Source of the DNA: Arthonia radiata
Lineage: Eukaryota > Ascomycota > Arthoniomycetes > Arthoniales > Arthoniaceae
Assembly: GCA_002989075.1 (NCBI GenBank)
Contig: PSQN01000002.1
Coordinates: 124,001 to 188,000, forward strand
DNA length: 64,000 nt
Reading direction: 5' to 3'
Every line of letters starts with the position of its first letter. Position 1 is the first letter of the stretch. The notes under the pieces are model-generated. The model ran no database searches and was not told where the DNA came from. It worked only from the letters and a program-made list of their open reading frames with translations. Below are positions 41,282-54,745 of this stretch, one piece after another. The position numbers were made by a program, and so were the translations under genes.

Positions 41282-42367
41282 TCATCGGAGCTTATCCCCA
41301 CTCAACCACCCCACCCACCACACCCGCAACTTCCTCGCCAACCGCTGCCCCTCATCAAATCCGCCGTACCCCTCCCTTTTCGTCTTCCGCCCCTCCAAGC
41401 CGTCCGCGACCTCGTCCGCCGTGATGGCGCTCATGATCCACCACAGCGCCACCACAACCGCCGCAAACGCCATCGGAACCGCCAGTAGCGGACTCAGCAG
41501 CAACACCACCAGTATCAGCGCCACGCTCGGGGAGTCTGCCGTATGCACTGGCGTCCCAAGCTCCGCGTCTGAGATATCCGTATGGACGGAACCGGGCCAG
41601 GAGCGGTAAACGTTGGCTTTTGTGGCGCGCGCGGAGGACCAGGCGCATTTGTAGTGAAGGTTTTGGGCGGGGAGGAGCACGTGGCGGAGTTGTGTGGAGA
41701 TGGTGGGACGGGTGGAGATGCAGAGGTTGAAGGGTGAGATGATGATGATAGCGAGAGTCGCGAGAAAGGCGTGGAGCGCAATAAGGATGGATGCGAAGGG
41801 CGTGAGGGTCATGAAGTTGACCTGTTGGGTGCATGTCAGTGAAGAGCTTCTGGCGCTGTTGGCAACATCCAGGCGTAAATGAAAGGGATCGACAATGTGA
41901 AGACATACCAAGGCTCCCAAGTCCTTTTTCAATAAACGCATGGTCTTCGTTCTCCCCTCTTCCGCAGCAACAGCCTCCCGCGAGGTCACACTGTCCAACC
42001 TTGAATGATGCCTCATCGAACCGCCAAAGTATTTTTCGTTGTCATACAGTCCTTTCCCAGAGCTCCTTCTTGTCCTGGCGCTCGGCGGTCGCTGATGATT
42101 TGCCATACTCAGTGACCGAGCCTGCGTGTGCGGATCCGTGACTTCACTCTGTCGTCGTTCTTGCATATCGACGAGGGTGGATCGCACTTGGCATTTCTCA
42201 TGCAGCGGGGTCGTGTCGTCTTCGTTGGTGTGATGAAACGCAGTCTCTTGTACTGCAGTCCGTGGGGAGATGAACCCTGTGAACCCTGTAGACCCTGAGA
42301 AGGAACGATCGTAGTCGTCGTCAATGGCAGACGGGGAATTAGGGGGACCATGGCGCATTAGAGGCAT
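41282..42367 (-). CDS. Fungal multi-pass membrane protein of unknown function
   Basis: Exons 42367-41909 and 41821-41282. The 87-base intron (GTATGT...CTGAC...CAACAG) is a multiple of three and has no stop, so the frame appears continuous even unspliced. The spliced join is KKDLGAL|VNFMTLTPFASIL. The N-terminal 145 residues are polar and Ser/Arg-rich; then TM-like stretches FASILIALHAFLATLAIIII and VALILVVLLLSPLLAVPMAF, with a third around VVVALWWIMSAI. The end is basic (RKLRVWWVGWLSGDKLR). No family recognised. Confidence 0.65.
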   Translation of the reverse strand: MPLMRHGPPNSPSAIDDDYDRSFSGSTGFTGFISPRTAVQETAFHHTNEDDTTPLHEKCQVRSTLVDMQERRQSEVTDPHTQARSLSMANHQRPPSARTRRSSGKGLYDNEKYFGGSMRHHSRLDSVTSREAVAAEEGRTKTMRLLKKDLGALVCLHIVDPFHLRLDVANSARSSSLTCTQQVNFMTLTPFASILIALHAFLATLAIIIISPFNLCISTRPTISTQLRHVLLPAQNLHYKCAWSSARATKANVYRSWPGSVHTDISDAELGTPVHTADSPSVALILVVLLLSPLLAVPMAFAAVVVALWWIMSAITADEVADGLEGRKTKREGYGGFDEGQRLARKLRVWWVGWLSGDKLR

Positions 42368-43340
42368 CCAGAGGCTTTATGGCTAAAGAGGCAAATACCC
42401 AAGAAGCCCCAAGGAAAGCCCAGAAGGTCTTAAAACGTGAGCACACGATCTTGGCCTTGGCTCGGCAGAAGCGTACGCGGCGCCCAGGGATATGGTGGTG
42501 AGTTGAGGTTCACATCATCGTGGTGTTATGCAGCTCCCCCCGCAGGATGAGCGACGGTGATGGACGCAGAAGTGTAGGAAATGACCAGACTGCAAACACA
42601 GCCGGCCTCGAGAGGAGATGCTTCCTTCATCGACCACGCTCATTCATGATGGTACCACAAGCCAAGGTCGCCAAGCAGCCAAGCGGACCAGGCCCTCTCG
42701 GCAAGGGAGTGTTTGCCCGAGTTGGTGCAGCCGCATCTTGAGTCTGTGATCCGAGTGAAGCCGTCGGCTTTGTGTTGATCTTGCAGATACAGCTCATTGA
42801 CTTTATTCATTGCGGACGCCTATGCATGGCGAAAGTATCCCTGAGGATAGGGTTGAGAGGAAGTGGAGGGAGCTCGATTTGGCGGCGCAAGGCTATCGCG
42901 CGAGTCAAGGGCACGAAATGTGCACATCCATGTGGTAGTCTCAGCCTGCTCAGACCCTCCTCGGGCACGTGCGCGTGCACGCTAAACCCCGCGCGGGCGG
43001 ATGATCTTAACTACCGTTTACGGCATGTTCGTATAACCGCTGCTTGACTGAGACTACACATGTGGTCCAAGCTTGTGGATGATCGTCGCGCAAAAGAGCA
43101 TGAAACGGAGTTGTCGTGCTCGCGTATTCGCCGAATTTGGCCAGTATGTACGTATCGGCAAGTTCTTTTACCATGCAGACACCCGCATTCGACATAGTAA
43201 CTAGCTCAACGGCCTTGGTATCAAATCGCTGTAGGCTTCTATTTCCCTTAATTATGTCGTGATTTCATCAGAACCCCGGCCGTTTTCGCAAAATACTGTC
43301 CGTGGTCGTTGCTCGACAAGAGTCGCTAGAGAACGTATCC
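42368..43340. other. Intergenic region of about 970 bases
   Basis: Upstream flank of the membrane-protein gene and downstream flank of transketolase. Short open frames only, none supported. Confidence 0.5.
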
Positions 43341-45733
43341 CTAGATAAGTTGCTGGAAAGCACGGTTGAGCGGTGAACGCAGAGGCTTGACATCCTTGTA
43401 AAAGTCCACCGTCGCCACAGCACGCTTGGCGATGCCCTCTGGTGTGAACTCAAACTTCTTGTACACGTCCTTGTACGCGCCCGACGCACCAAAGCGGTTG
43501 AGACCAAACTGCTCGTGCGAGTATTTCTCCCAGCCGAGTGTTGACATGACCTCCACTGACAGTGCTGGGACACCGTCGGGAATGACTGAGAGCTTGTACT
43601 CCTTGGGTTGTGCGTCGAAGATCTCGACACAGGGCATTGACACCACACGAGCGGCAATGCTGTGCTTCTCCTTCAGAAGCTTCACGGTCTCAAGACACAG
43701 AGCCACCTCGGAGCCCGTGCTGACGAGCGTGATGGCAGCGCTCTTGTCCTCAAGAACCGGGTAGCCACCCTTCGTGGCATGCTCGATGGTCGAGCCCTCG
43801 AGTTGCGGCAGATTTTGGCGAGTTAGGGCAAGGATCGAGGGTGTGGTCTTGGTGGTAAGAGCGACGTAGTAGGCGGCACTCGTCTCATTGCCGTCAGCTG
43901 GTCGCCAGACCATCATGTTTGGCAAAGCACGGAAGTGCGCCAGGGTTTCGATAGGCTGATGAGTGGGACCGTCCTCACCAAGACCGATTGAGTCGTGAGT
44001 GGCGATGTAGATGACACGCTTGTGAGAGAGCGCCGACAGACGCACGGAGCCAGAAGCGTATGAAACGAAGTTCAAGAAGGTTCCACCGGCTGGGATGATG
44101 GTCCCGTAAGCTGCCATACCATTCATCATTCCGGCCATAGCATGCTCACGCACGCCATAGCGGATGTATCGACCAGCGTAATCACCTAGGCCCGTGCTTG
44201 GTGGCTGAAAGTCTGTTGCGCCCTGTAGATGCGTTAGCCACAACATTTTCTTTGTGAAAACAACGTCGAGTTATACCTTCCAAATGGTGTTGTTGCTTCC
44301 AGTCAAGTCAGCCGAACCGGACATAAGTTCTGGCACTTTGTCATGAATGGCGTTGAGAATGGCCTCAGAAAGCTTTCGCGAAGCCATGGCAGAGTCTGTA
44401 GGCTTATACGTGGGTAGCGCCTTCTGCCAGCCCTCGGGTAGCTCGCCAGTGAGTCTCCGCGCAAGGTCCTTGTGCAGCTCTGGATGCTCCTTGCCGTACT
44501 TCGAGAACAGATCGTTCCACTGCTGCTCCAGGGCGGCACCCTCAGCAGCCTTCTTGTGGTACATGTCGTAGACCTCCTGAGGTACGACGAAAGACTCATC
44601 AGGGTTGAAGCCGAACTTCTGTTTGACCTGATAGATGTCGTCCTTCTTCAGCGCGTTGCCGTGCACACCGTGGGTGCCCTGGTCTTTCGAGCCGAAGCCA
44701 ATGGTGGTCGTGAGCTTAATGACCGAAGGCTTGTCCTTGACCTCCTGCGCTTTCTTGATGGCGGCCTCCATCGCTGCGAGGTCATCGTCACCCTTCTGCA
44801 CCCACTGCGTGTGCCAGCCATATGCCTCGAAACGCTTCAATACGTCTTCCGTGAAAGCAACGTTCGTGTCACCATCTGTGGCGAGTCAGTATCCCAAATG
44901 GGCAGGGCTTTCCAAGCAGCACTTACCGATGGAGATGTGGTTGTCGTCGTAGATCGCGATAAGTCTGCCGAGTTGCAAATGGCCCGCGACACTGGCGGCC
45001 TCAGATGAGATGCCCTCCATAGCGCAGCCGTCACCGAAGAACATGTATGTGTAGTTGTCGACGATGTCGAATCCTGGCTTGTTGAAAGTGGCAGCTGTGT
45101 GCTCCTGTGCAAGAGCGAGGCCGACGGCATTGCTGAAACCCTGACCCAATGGCCCAGTCGTGACCTCGATGCCGTCTGTGTCGTGAGATTCAGGGTGACC
45201 TGGAGTGATGCTGTCGACTCGCTAATTTCAATGTTAGAGAAGTCTTCTCTGGAAACTCTCAAGCTGAGATCGACTTACGCGAAAGTTCTTGATGTCGTCC
45301 AAGCTGATCTTGTAACCGAAGAGGTGGAGCAAAGCATACTGAAGCATGCAGCCATGACCGTTAGAGAGGATGAAACGATCTCGATTTAGCCTCGAGGTCT
45401 GTTAGTGTTGGCTGAGCATGTCACAGGCTATGGGCATACCAGCTCGAGTTCTTGGGGTTGAACTTCATGAACTTGTTGAAGAGCACATGAGAGATGGGTG
45501 CCCTAAGGTATGGGGTCAGCAACAACGTCCGTAAGGCACTGGTGACAACTTCTGGACTTACATGCCCATAGGGGCGCCGGGGTGGCCGCTGTTGGCATTG
45601 GCGGTGGCATCGACCTGTCAAGTCAAGTTAGATGAGACGGAGAGTTCGGAGAACCAATAGTGGGGTTGAGACGAACGGCGAGAAGACGGATGGTGTTGAT
45701 GGCTTTCCAGTCGCTGTCGTTGTAGGAAGACAT
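43341..45733 (-). CDS. TKL1: Transketolase
   Basis: Several exons; the first is 45733-45677 and the next start at 45614. Spliced, they read [27 protein letters not shown] and [16 protein letters not shown], exactly as in transketolases. The thiamine diphosphate motif runs from [18 protein letters not shown] to DDNHIS; the catalytic region includes [17 protein letters not shown] and [16 protein letters not shown]. It moves two-carbon ketol units in the non-oxidative pentose phosphate pathway, in the cytosol. The first intron appears to use an unusual GTTCGT donor. Full length by comparison with the usual about 685 residues. Confidence 0.95.
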
Positions 45734-46201
45734 ATTGACTGACGGTGCACGGTGCGTGGGTGAGAAGATAGTGAAGAGGAAGTTGTGTTTCGAAAGAGGC
45801 AGGAAATGTGTGAACACGTTGAGCTATCAAGAAAGAGCACTCCGCGGAAAAATTGTGCACGGACGGTGGGGCCAAAGATGACGTTTGAGGCAGGTCCGCC
45901 TCAGTTTCCTAGGGGATGACTCTCCTTCGTTGCCAAAGACTCGAGTTCGTCTTGTGCACCAGATCTAGGGTATGAAAGTCGTCAGGATAACCTATCGCGG
46001 GAATTACAGGTTGTGATGATGATCCACAAGTCGAAGAAACGATCAGACGCTCGACGAGCGAAGCACCCTGCGGGTATTGCGGGGTGCTTGAATGAGTTGG
46101 GTATCATTCTGTGAATGTTATACACTCCTCTGCATGTAAGCATGCAGTGCAGGCAAAGCTCTCAATCCCATCGGCTTCGAGCCTCTCCGACCCATTGAAC
46201 C
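45734..46201. other. Intergenic region
   Basis: Transketolase promoter and spermidine synthase 3' flank. Nothing recognised. Confidence 0.5.
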
Positions 46202-47352
<1,151 letters not shown>

Positions 47353-47776
47353 GTTGTGCGAACACTGAGGTCTGCTCAATCAGCAAACCTTGCTATCTTA
47401 GAGAGGTTCAGAAGGGCGAAAGTCACGAGAGAAAGTTGACAGAGCTGTCAGAAGTGACAGAGACGAGTGGGGCACGAATCAGAATTGCGTTCCTGGATCG
47501 GCCTGGCCCGTTTGGGAAGTAACGTTCAGGAACGAGCGCCGCCAGTGGATAAGTGGTGGCCTTCAACATCGGGCGTGACAGGACGCTTGCTGGCGCCGCT
47601 GGTGAACGCAAGTCTATTCCACGGCACTCGATCAATGCACACGCGCTGTCTGTCAATTCATACAACCTGGCCTGTACTTGTTGTAGTTATGCGCCGACAA
47701 CACCGACCTCGCCAATTTGCGTTAAGCCTGAACGTCGGTCGCCCACTGGTGCCGCTTGCCTTCCTGTCAATAACGC
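47353..47776. other. Intergenic region
   Basis: Spermidine synthase promoter and YHM2 3' flank; nothing recognised. Confidence 0.5.
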
Positions 47777-48953
47777 CTAATGCTTCGCTGTGACTGCCTC
47801 GCCTGTGAGCTTCTCGACAGCCTCTTTGGCAAGATCACCAAGGGCCACCATGCAGATGGTCTGCCAGACACCAAGCGCGATACGAGGCGTCACACCTCGG
47901 TACAGACCCTTCATCCCGTTGTTTGAGTAGATATACCTCGCGGCGCTCGCCACGTTCATCTTCTTCGGCCGGTTGGGATCCTCCGCCTTGCTCTGAAGCT
48001 CTACTCGGATGACCTCGATGGGCTGATTCCAAGCACTCAGGCCACCACCGAGCCCACTCGCCAGGATCTTCTCACCCGCGCCCATCTTCTCACCGTGGTC
48101 CTTACCCGTGACCTTGCGAATACCGTTCTCAGCGACTCGCGACAGACCAAATCGGCTGCCCCAATTGGTGACCTGTCGGACGGCGACCGCATTGACGCCC
48201 TTGTTGATACCACGGATACCCTCAGCGCGGTAGATGTTCATGAATGTCTCTATTGTGCCTGGCGGCTTGCCTCCTGCTGCGACGACCTTGTGCTTTGTAA
48301 TCTCCACCGTCTTCATGCACGTGCAGAATCCCATGGTCGCGTATGCTTGAGCGAGACCGCCCGTCATGCCACCACCAATACCAGCGACGAAGTTCGAGGC
48401 GCCAAAGGATTTCGCGTAGAATTCGGCTTCAGAAGCAACGAACAGCAGCACTGCTCCCTTTGTTGAGGCCTCGATCCAAGCCCAGGGTATCAGTCCTTGG
48501 TAGACTTGTCGTTCGTCAGCATGCGCGCCCCAATGAATGACTACCTTTACTACGCACAGCCTTTCCAGCCTCCTCTGCCCCATACTCTTCCAACGGCTCC
48601 CGCCATTCCGTCTTTCCGGTGTGCAGCCATTGTTGTCTTTGTGACTTCGAGAGGCTGCGCGTAACGTCAGCCGACTGGCAGAAGGTCAACATCTATATGT
48701 CCGACGCGTACTTGACCAAGTGTGGTGACCCTGCATGATACCGTTAACAAGACGATCTTGCGAAGTGCAATTCTTGGTACTTACTCAAACATGTTCAGAC
48801 CTGCACCCACTGTGATCGACAAATCAGCTTCGGAACTTCTAGATCAGTTGCTCGACACGTACGCAGTAGGTTGCTGAACTTGACTGGCTTCTTCTCAAGC
48901 TTCGCCGGCGCCGAAGGCTGGCTGACGCCCATGGTGTCTGCTGGTGATGACAT
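47777..48953 (-). CDS. YHM2: Mitochondrial carrier YHM2 (citrate-oxoglutarate carrier)
   Basis: Five exons from ATG 48953 (MSSPADTMGVSQPSAPAKL) joined as [63 protein letters not shown] and onward. The carrier signatures are the degenerate YHM2 forms (QPLEVTK, QPIEVIRVELQ) with the family-specific GFCTCMKTVEITK. YHM2 exchanges citrate for oxoglutarate across the inner membrane and can also bind mitochondrial DNA. The exon carrying VTTLGQ is only 19 bases long. Confidence 0.93.
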
Positions 48954-49757
48954 TGCCTGGACTGGCTGATTGATGGGGCCCTGACCAAGGGCAAGAAAGA
49001 TTTGTAGGCCGTGCTAGACTCTGTTGGACACTCAAAGGCTCTGCACCTGGACGACTGTCGGACTTTATGGTCTTCGGCGAATTAGATAGACTTTCCGCTC
49101 TCAGGAGATTTCTCCGAGCAAGCTGAAAACAAAGGGTTGAGAAAGGAGTTCAAGGCCCGGCCACAAGAAGATCGATGTCTTGCGACGTGTAGCTCCTTAC
49201 GTCCTAGACAAAACGCTGATAGCACATTTACGACAAGTCGGAAGGTGGGATCTAGATGACAGTTGATCCCATAAATTCGGGTCGGGTGATGAGCGCGCCA
49301 TCTGCGGGTAGGGTAGCCTCGGATCTACCCAAAAATGAAAATGAGTCCAATACTCAACATTTACGCCCGAAGCATCTGATCATGCTTGGAAGACGCAAGT
49401 GACACAAACTTCAATACAATACGCACATATCATAGAGCTGCCCAAGTAGCACATACGGGTTGAAATGGAATGAGTTGATACACTATTACACTGCTACGAG
49501 GGACACCCAGGAGATATAGATACACGTCCGAACCCATCGGCGAATAGCTAGCCTTTTACTAATAGTAGGCCAGAAGAAAGTGAAGGGTATCTCATGCTAG
49601 CCCGGCATCCCCGGAATAATGCAGAGAGTTTGATGACTCTCCAAGACCCAGTACCTGCTCCGAGACTCCTGATAGTCACTACACGGTGACGAATTGCATC
49701 ATCTTCGGTCGCTCAGCAGATGATAAATTGTCTCCAATTTGAAGGGTCTCGGCAGGG
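48954..49757. other. Intergenic region of about 800 bases
   Basis: YHM2 promoter and SEB1 3' flank. Nothing recognised; no open frame of interest. Confidence 0.5.
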
Positions 49758-51863
49758 CTACTGCATAGGAAAGTGTGGCATTCCCGGAGGAGGGTAGCCG
49801 CTGAATCCTCCTGCGTTAAATCCAGCCTGTGGTGGGAACTGGAACGGCATCTGCGGTGGATAGCCCATCATTGGAGGCTCATGCATTGGTGGAGGCATCA
49901 TGGGCTGCTCTGGCTGATAAGGTGGGAAGGGGTTGGGGTTAGGATTGTATCCTGGAGGAGGGCCTCTGTTGAAGTTGCCTTGATGACTGCGGTCGCGGCG
50001 GTCCGGGCCTCGATTATTGGAGTTGTTGTTCTGACGGCGGTCTTGATGTTGTTGCCTACCCCGGGGCTGTGGTTGCTGCTGCTGTCCTACTTTCAAGCTG
50101 ATGGCCTTGGAAGATACACCAGCACCGATCTCGATGTCGGGCTCTTCGATGACTTGACCGCCGGCAATGTCTATGCCACCATTGCCACCATACTCTGCGG
50201 TCAAGATCCATCTCCTGTCGGCATCTGTCAGACGGTCGACCGGGATGATGCTGGTGCCCTGTTCATAGTTGCAGCATTCGCGTGGCCCAAAACCAACACC
50301 CCACTTGGTGGAACGGGCTCGTGAGAGCAAGTTCTGATCTTGTGTTCGGTCCATCTCAGTCTTGGCTCGAACAGATTCGTCTCGAGTGTACATCTTCACG
50401 AAGGCGTGGCGTTTCTGAGGTTGGCAGATGATGGATTGCACAGCCCCAAAACGACTGAAGACATCACGCAATTCACGCTCTGGACAGGTTGTTCCTCCTA
50501 CAAACAAGGTGCGGCTGAGCACCTTGATATGATTAGGAGGCAATGTGGGGTCATGTTCCATCCACTTGGGGCGATTACTGGCAGGAGCCTCGCTTGTAAC
50601 CTGCGCGGGAGAACTAAAGGTACGAGGCGGGCTGCGTTGTCGGTAGCTGCCGTAGTCAGGACTGCCTCTGCGCACAGGAGAGCGGCTGCGACCTCGTGGC
50701 GGAGACGATGGATTCTGCTGTTGCGGTGGGGGTTGAGTCTGTCCAACAGCTGGTATCTGTTGCGCGCCAGGTTGGGTCCCAGAGCTCTGTTGTTGATCCA
50801 GAGCCTTGATCACTTCACTCCACTGCTCGGACGGCACGCCCATCGACACAAGCTGTTGGAGAACTTGCAGGTAATGCGCCGTCTTTTGAGGGTCACTCAG
50901 AGCATGGGGTGGGAGCACGTTCGTCAAAGCAGCCAGCCCATCCTGCGCTCCATTGGCCGTGGGCGCTGGTGCAGGTTGAGTTGGTTGGGGTAGAGGCTGT
51001 TGACTGGGTGTCTGTCCGTTGGTCTGTGGAGCTGCAGCGGGCTGCGGCTGAGGCTGGGCCTGAGCCTGAGGTTGGATGTGGCCGCCAGTACCATTTATCG
51101 TGGCATGGGCAATAGCTTGTGTTGGAGGAGTTGTCTCGACGGGCTTCTCGAGTTCGGGGGATGGTTCTATAGAAAAGCCACGTCAGCGGAAGAAAGAAAA
51201 ACGGAGTCAAATGAATACGTACGTTTCGCGGGACGATTGACGACTTTCGATTTGAATTCAGCGACCATAGCTGCTGGAAATGTGTTGCCGCGCTCCCAGA
51301 TATCGACGAGCTTGTTGACTTTCTCCTGGGTGATGTAAGCACAAAGCGTACAGAGCTCTTCAAGAAAAGATTGGAGACAAGTCTGCCGACAATTTACGAC
51401 ACTGTGAACTTACCAATTGATCATCGGGCGCTTGAGTGATGAGATCACTCATCATAGTTGGTAGCAGCTCGGTTATCCTATTGACGCCTGCAGCGTATGT
51501 ACCATCTGGGCTCTCACCACTCTTGAGGTTCTGACCAGCGGCGCCAGCCTTCTCGATCCATTGACGGGCCACAGAATCTACAGCATACAGCACACCGAGC
51601 TTATGAGTGGCAGGAGTACGCTTGAAATGGGTGAAGATTTTTTGAATGATAACGGATTCAGACTAGACAACCGGAAGATGATTAGTTACGGCGTCTACGA
51701 TATAGCGACGGATATGCGGAAGTGAGCCTTGTGTTGTGTTTACCTTGATGTTCTCAACGGCCAGTTGAGTAATAGATTGAATCCTTCCTTTTGTGACACC
51801 GGGCGGCTTCAATGTCAGCAGCGCCTGCAATGAAGCGTCTAACTCAGCGACAGCTGCCATCAC
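49758..51863 (-). CDS. SEB1: SEB1/NRD1-type RNA-binding protein
   Basis: Four main exons. The N-terminal CID that reads the RNA polymerase II C-terminal repeat: MAAVAELDASLQALLTL, HKLGVLYAVDSVARQWIEKAG, ELLPTMMSDLITQAPDDQ, EKVNKLVDIWERGNTF. A Pro/Gln-rich linker follows, with SR-like stretch RGRSRSPVRRGSPDYG. The RNA-recognition part is HIKVLSRTLFVGG...FGAVQSIICQPQKRHAFVKMY, then KWGVGFGPRECCNYEQG, typical of Seb1/Nrd1. A Pro/Met/Gly-rich tail ends the protein. It couples polymerase II termination and 3'-end processing in the nucleus. Confidence 0.92.
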
Positions 51864-52697
51864 GGAACGCCTTGCTCTACTGGCTTCTCTAAAGTGCTCT
51901 CAAGGGCAATTACCAAGCAGTACTTGCGACTTTAAGATCTCAATGGAGTTGTTATGGTCAGAAAGGTGAATGCAAGCCACTAGGCTGGCGATGCGAGTTT
52001 ATGTTACGACCGAGCAAGAGCAAGGCGACACAAAGCCTAGTGAGATGGAGAAAGGTGAAGGTTGTTGACGGTTGTGTATGGCAGGCGCGAAGTGTCGGCA
52101 GCCTTCCTGGTGTTGAGTCGAAGACAATTACTTGCTATGCCGTCACAAACTTGATTGCGATTATGTATCTGGCTAAAGAGGGCGCGCGCGAGTGCTGGGT
52201 ATGGTGCGTGAAGGAAGGGGAAGGAAGTGTGAAGGATGGCAAAGGAGGTACGTTGCAGAGGACAAACTCGACGCGCGCAAATTGCGACTCAGCCCTACGG
52301 AGGTGTCCCTCGGAGTAGCCGTGGCAGCGCAAGGATGTCTTTGCCGGATAGTTCCGAAGAGCTGGACAATACCGAGCTTAATTCCAAGCTCAGCGTTTGC
52401 TATTGAAGGTCACATAGGTCAGCAATCGGTCCGGGAAATGCGCTGATAGCTGATGTAAGACACTTCACAAAGAACGCCGTACGGTCGCCGAAGATAGTGT
52501 GGGTGGGCCCCCAAAGCCGGCGAGTTGTCAGGTTGTTGAGCGACAACACGAATTTTGCCGGTCCAAGCGTCTCGGTCTCCGTGCTATCATCACCTTTGCC
52601 CATAGCTTCAGCAATTACACTTCTCAATTCACTGTCTTCATACAGTACTCTCTGCTTTGCTTTGCAATACCTTTGGACTCCTATTAATTGCACACAA
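51864..52697. other. Divergent intergenic region
   Basis: About 830 bases between SEB1 (minus) and citrate synthase (plus). Nothing recognised beyond the likely promoters. Confidence 0.5.
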
Positions 52698-54287
52698 ATG
52701 TCCACCTCGTTGCGACTGGGCGGTAGCTTGCTGCGCTCCGGGCTCCGCAGCTCAACGACTACTACCTTTAGAGCTGCCAGCTATAACTCATTACGATGCT
52801 ACTCTGCCGGCAAGAGCCAGGTGCGTATGCTTCTACTACACTCAAGCTCATGGTCTAACTTATACTGCAGTCCCTCAAAGACACATTCGCCGAAAAGTTG
52901 CCCGGTGAAATCGAGAAGATTAAGAAGCTGAGGAAGTCAGTCACACCCGATTCCACCAGCACGCACCGATATACTCATAAAAACTCGCAGGGATCATGGA
53001 AACGATGTCATCGGTCAGGTCACGCTTGATCAGGTCTATGGTGGTGCTCGCGGCATCAAATCGTTAGTTTGGGAGGTGCGATTCCATATTGATTGCTGCG
53101 CATGAAGGGGAATGCTGATCCTACATGCACAGGGCTCGGTCCTCGACTCGGAAGAGGGCATACGCTTCCGCGGCAAGACAATCCCAGAGTGTCAGCAGCT
53201 ACTTCCTAAAGCACCCGGCGGCGAGGAGCCTCTTCCCGAAGGCCTCTTCTGGCTGCTCCTCACTGGCGAGGTGCCCTCCGAGCAGCAAGTTCGCGACCTT
53301 TCCGCAGAATGGGCTGCCCGCTCCGACATTCCCAAGTTCCTCGAAGAGCTCATCGACCGCTGCCCGAGCGATCTTCACCCAATGGCGCAGTTCTCTCTCG
53401 CCGTCACTGCGCTTGAGCACGAATCTGCGTTCTCTAAAGCTTACGCCAAGGGCATGAAGAAGTCCGAGTACTGGCAACACACTTTTGAGGATTCTATGGA
53501 TCTTATTGCGAAGCTGCCAACTATTGCCGCAAAGATCTACCGCAATGTGTACAAGGATGGGAAGGTCGCGGCCGTGCAGAAGGACAAGGATTACGGATAC
53601 AACTTGGCGAATCAGCTCGGCTTCGCCAGCAATAGCGACTTCGTCGAGCTAATGCGCCTGTATCTCACCATCCACTCTGACCACGAGGGTGGCAACGTCT
53701 CGGCGCACACTACACATCTTGTCGGTAGTGCTCTCAGCTCGCCGATGCTGTCGCTTTCTGCTGGCCTGAACGGTTTGGCGGGCCCACTGCACGGTCTTGC
53801 AAACCAGGAAGTCCTGAATTGGCTTCAGAAGATGAAGTCCAGTGTTGGCAGTGACCTGAGCGACAATAACATCAAGGATTACCTGTGGTCGACACTCAAG
53901 TCTGGCCAAGTCGTCCCCGGATATGGCCATGCTGTCCTACGAAAGACTGATCCGCGCTATGTCTCGCAGCGCGAATTCGCACAGAAGCACCTTCCACAGG
54001 ACCCTATGTTCCAGCTCGTTTCCCAGGTTTACAAGATTGCGCCTGGTGTCCTTACAGAACACGGCAAGACCAAGAACCCCTTCCCTAACGTAGACGCGCA
54101 CTCTGGCGTTCTCCTCCAGTACTACGGTCTCACCGAGCAGAACTTCTACACTGTGCTCTTCGGCGTCTCTCGCGCAATCGGCGTGCTGCCTCAGCTTATC
54201 ATCGACCGCGCTGTGGGCGCACCGATCGAGCGACCCAAATCCTTCAGCACCGACATGTGGGCCAAGCAGGTTGGCGCGACGTTGTAG
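52698..54287 (+). CDS. CIT1: Mitochondrial citrate synthase
   Basis: Four exons with joins [30 protein letters not shown] and [15 protein letters not shown]. An Arg/Ser-rich presequence ([24 protein letters not shown]) targets mitochondria. Active-site residues appear in [11 protein letters not shown] and [14 protein letters not shown] (both catalytic His) and NVDAHSG (catalytic Asp). It condenses oxaloacetate and acetyl-CoA in the first TCA-cycle step. The C-terminus ([11 protein letters not shown]) lacks a clear peroxisomal SKL, so this is the mitochondrial isoform. The gene lies about 3.8 kb from the citrate carrier YHM2, with SEB1 between. Confidence 0.96.
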
Positions 54288-54745
54288 GCGGTCACCTCAC
54301 TCACGCATTGGCAAAAATCATGACGGAGTTCCTCGCATATTTGGGACCTTGTAGTGTATCCTTGTATTCTGTTTGATTAGGATGGGATCGGCATGTGTCC
54401 GCGCTAATTGCAGCCTCGCTGCGTACAGGAATCCAAGGAGTGATATATCAACTTTCTCTCGATATGTTTGAACGCTTGAAGAAGAGTCCTTTGAAACATG
54501 ACGGCTTCATCATGCCCGCTGATTGAACTGTTCATTGCTGCTCAACCGGGCGATTACTAGTTTTGTTCGGGAACAGTTCCAGGTAATGTGGTTCAAGGTC
54601 CGACTTATCTTCGAGGTATCACTTGCCATAAATTTTCTATGCTACACCCTCGTCTCAAAGCCAAGCTCCCTCAAGCTCGAACTTCACCCTTCTGTTGTGC
54701 AGCCCTCGCTTTCTGCTCGTCAAAGTCTCTCCGCTCTTCACCAGG
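54288..54745. other. Intergenic region
   Basis: Citrate synthase 3' flank and ATP5 promoter. Nothing recognised. Confidence 0.5.

Noticed and set aside
41822-41908. Intron of the membrane-protein gene as an introner copy
   Set aside because: It shares only an AGAAGCTCTTCACTGAC-like 3' segment, lacks the 5' and central blocks and is 50 bases shorter than the family.
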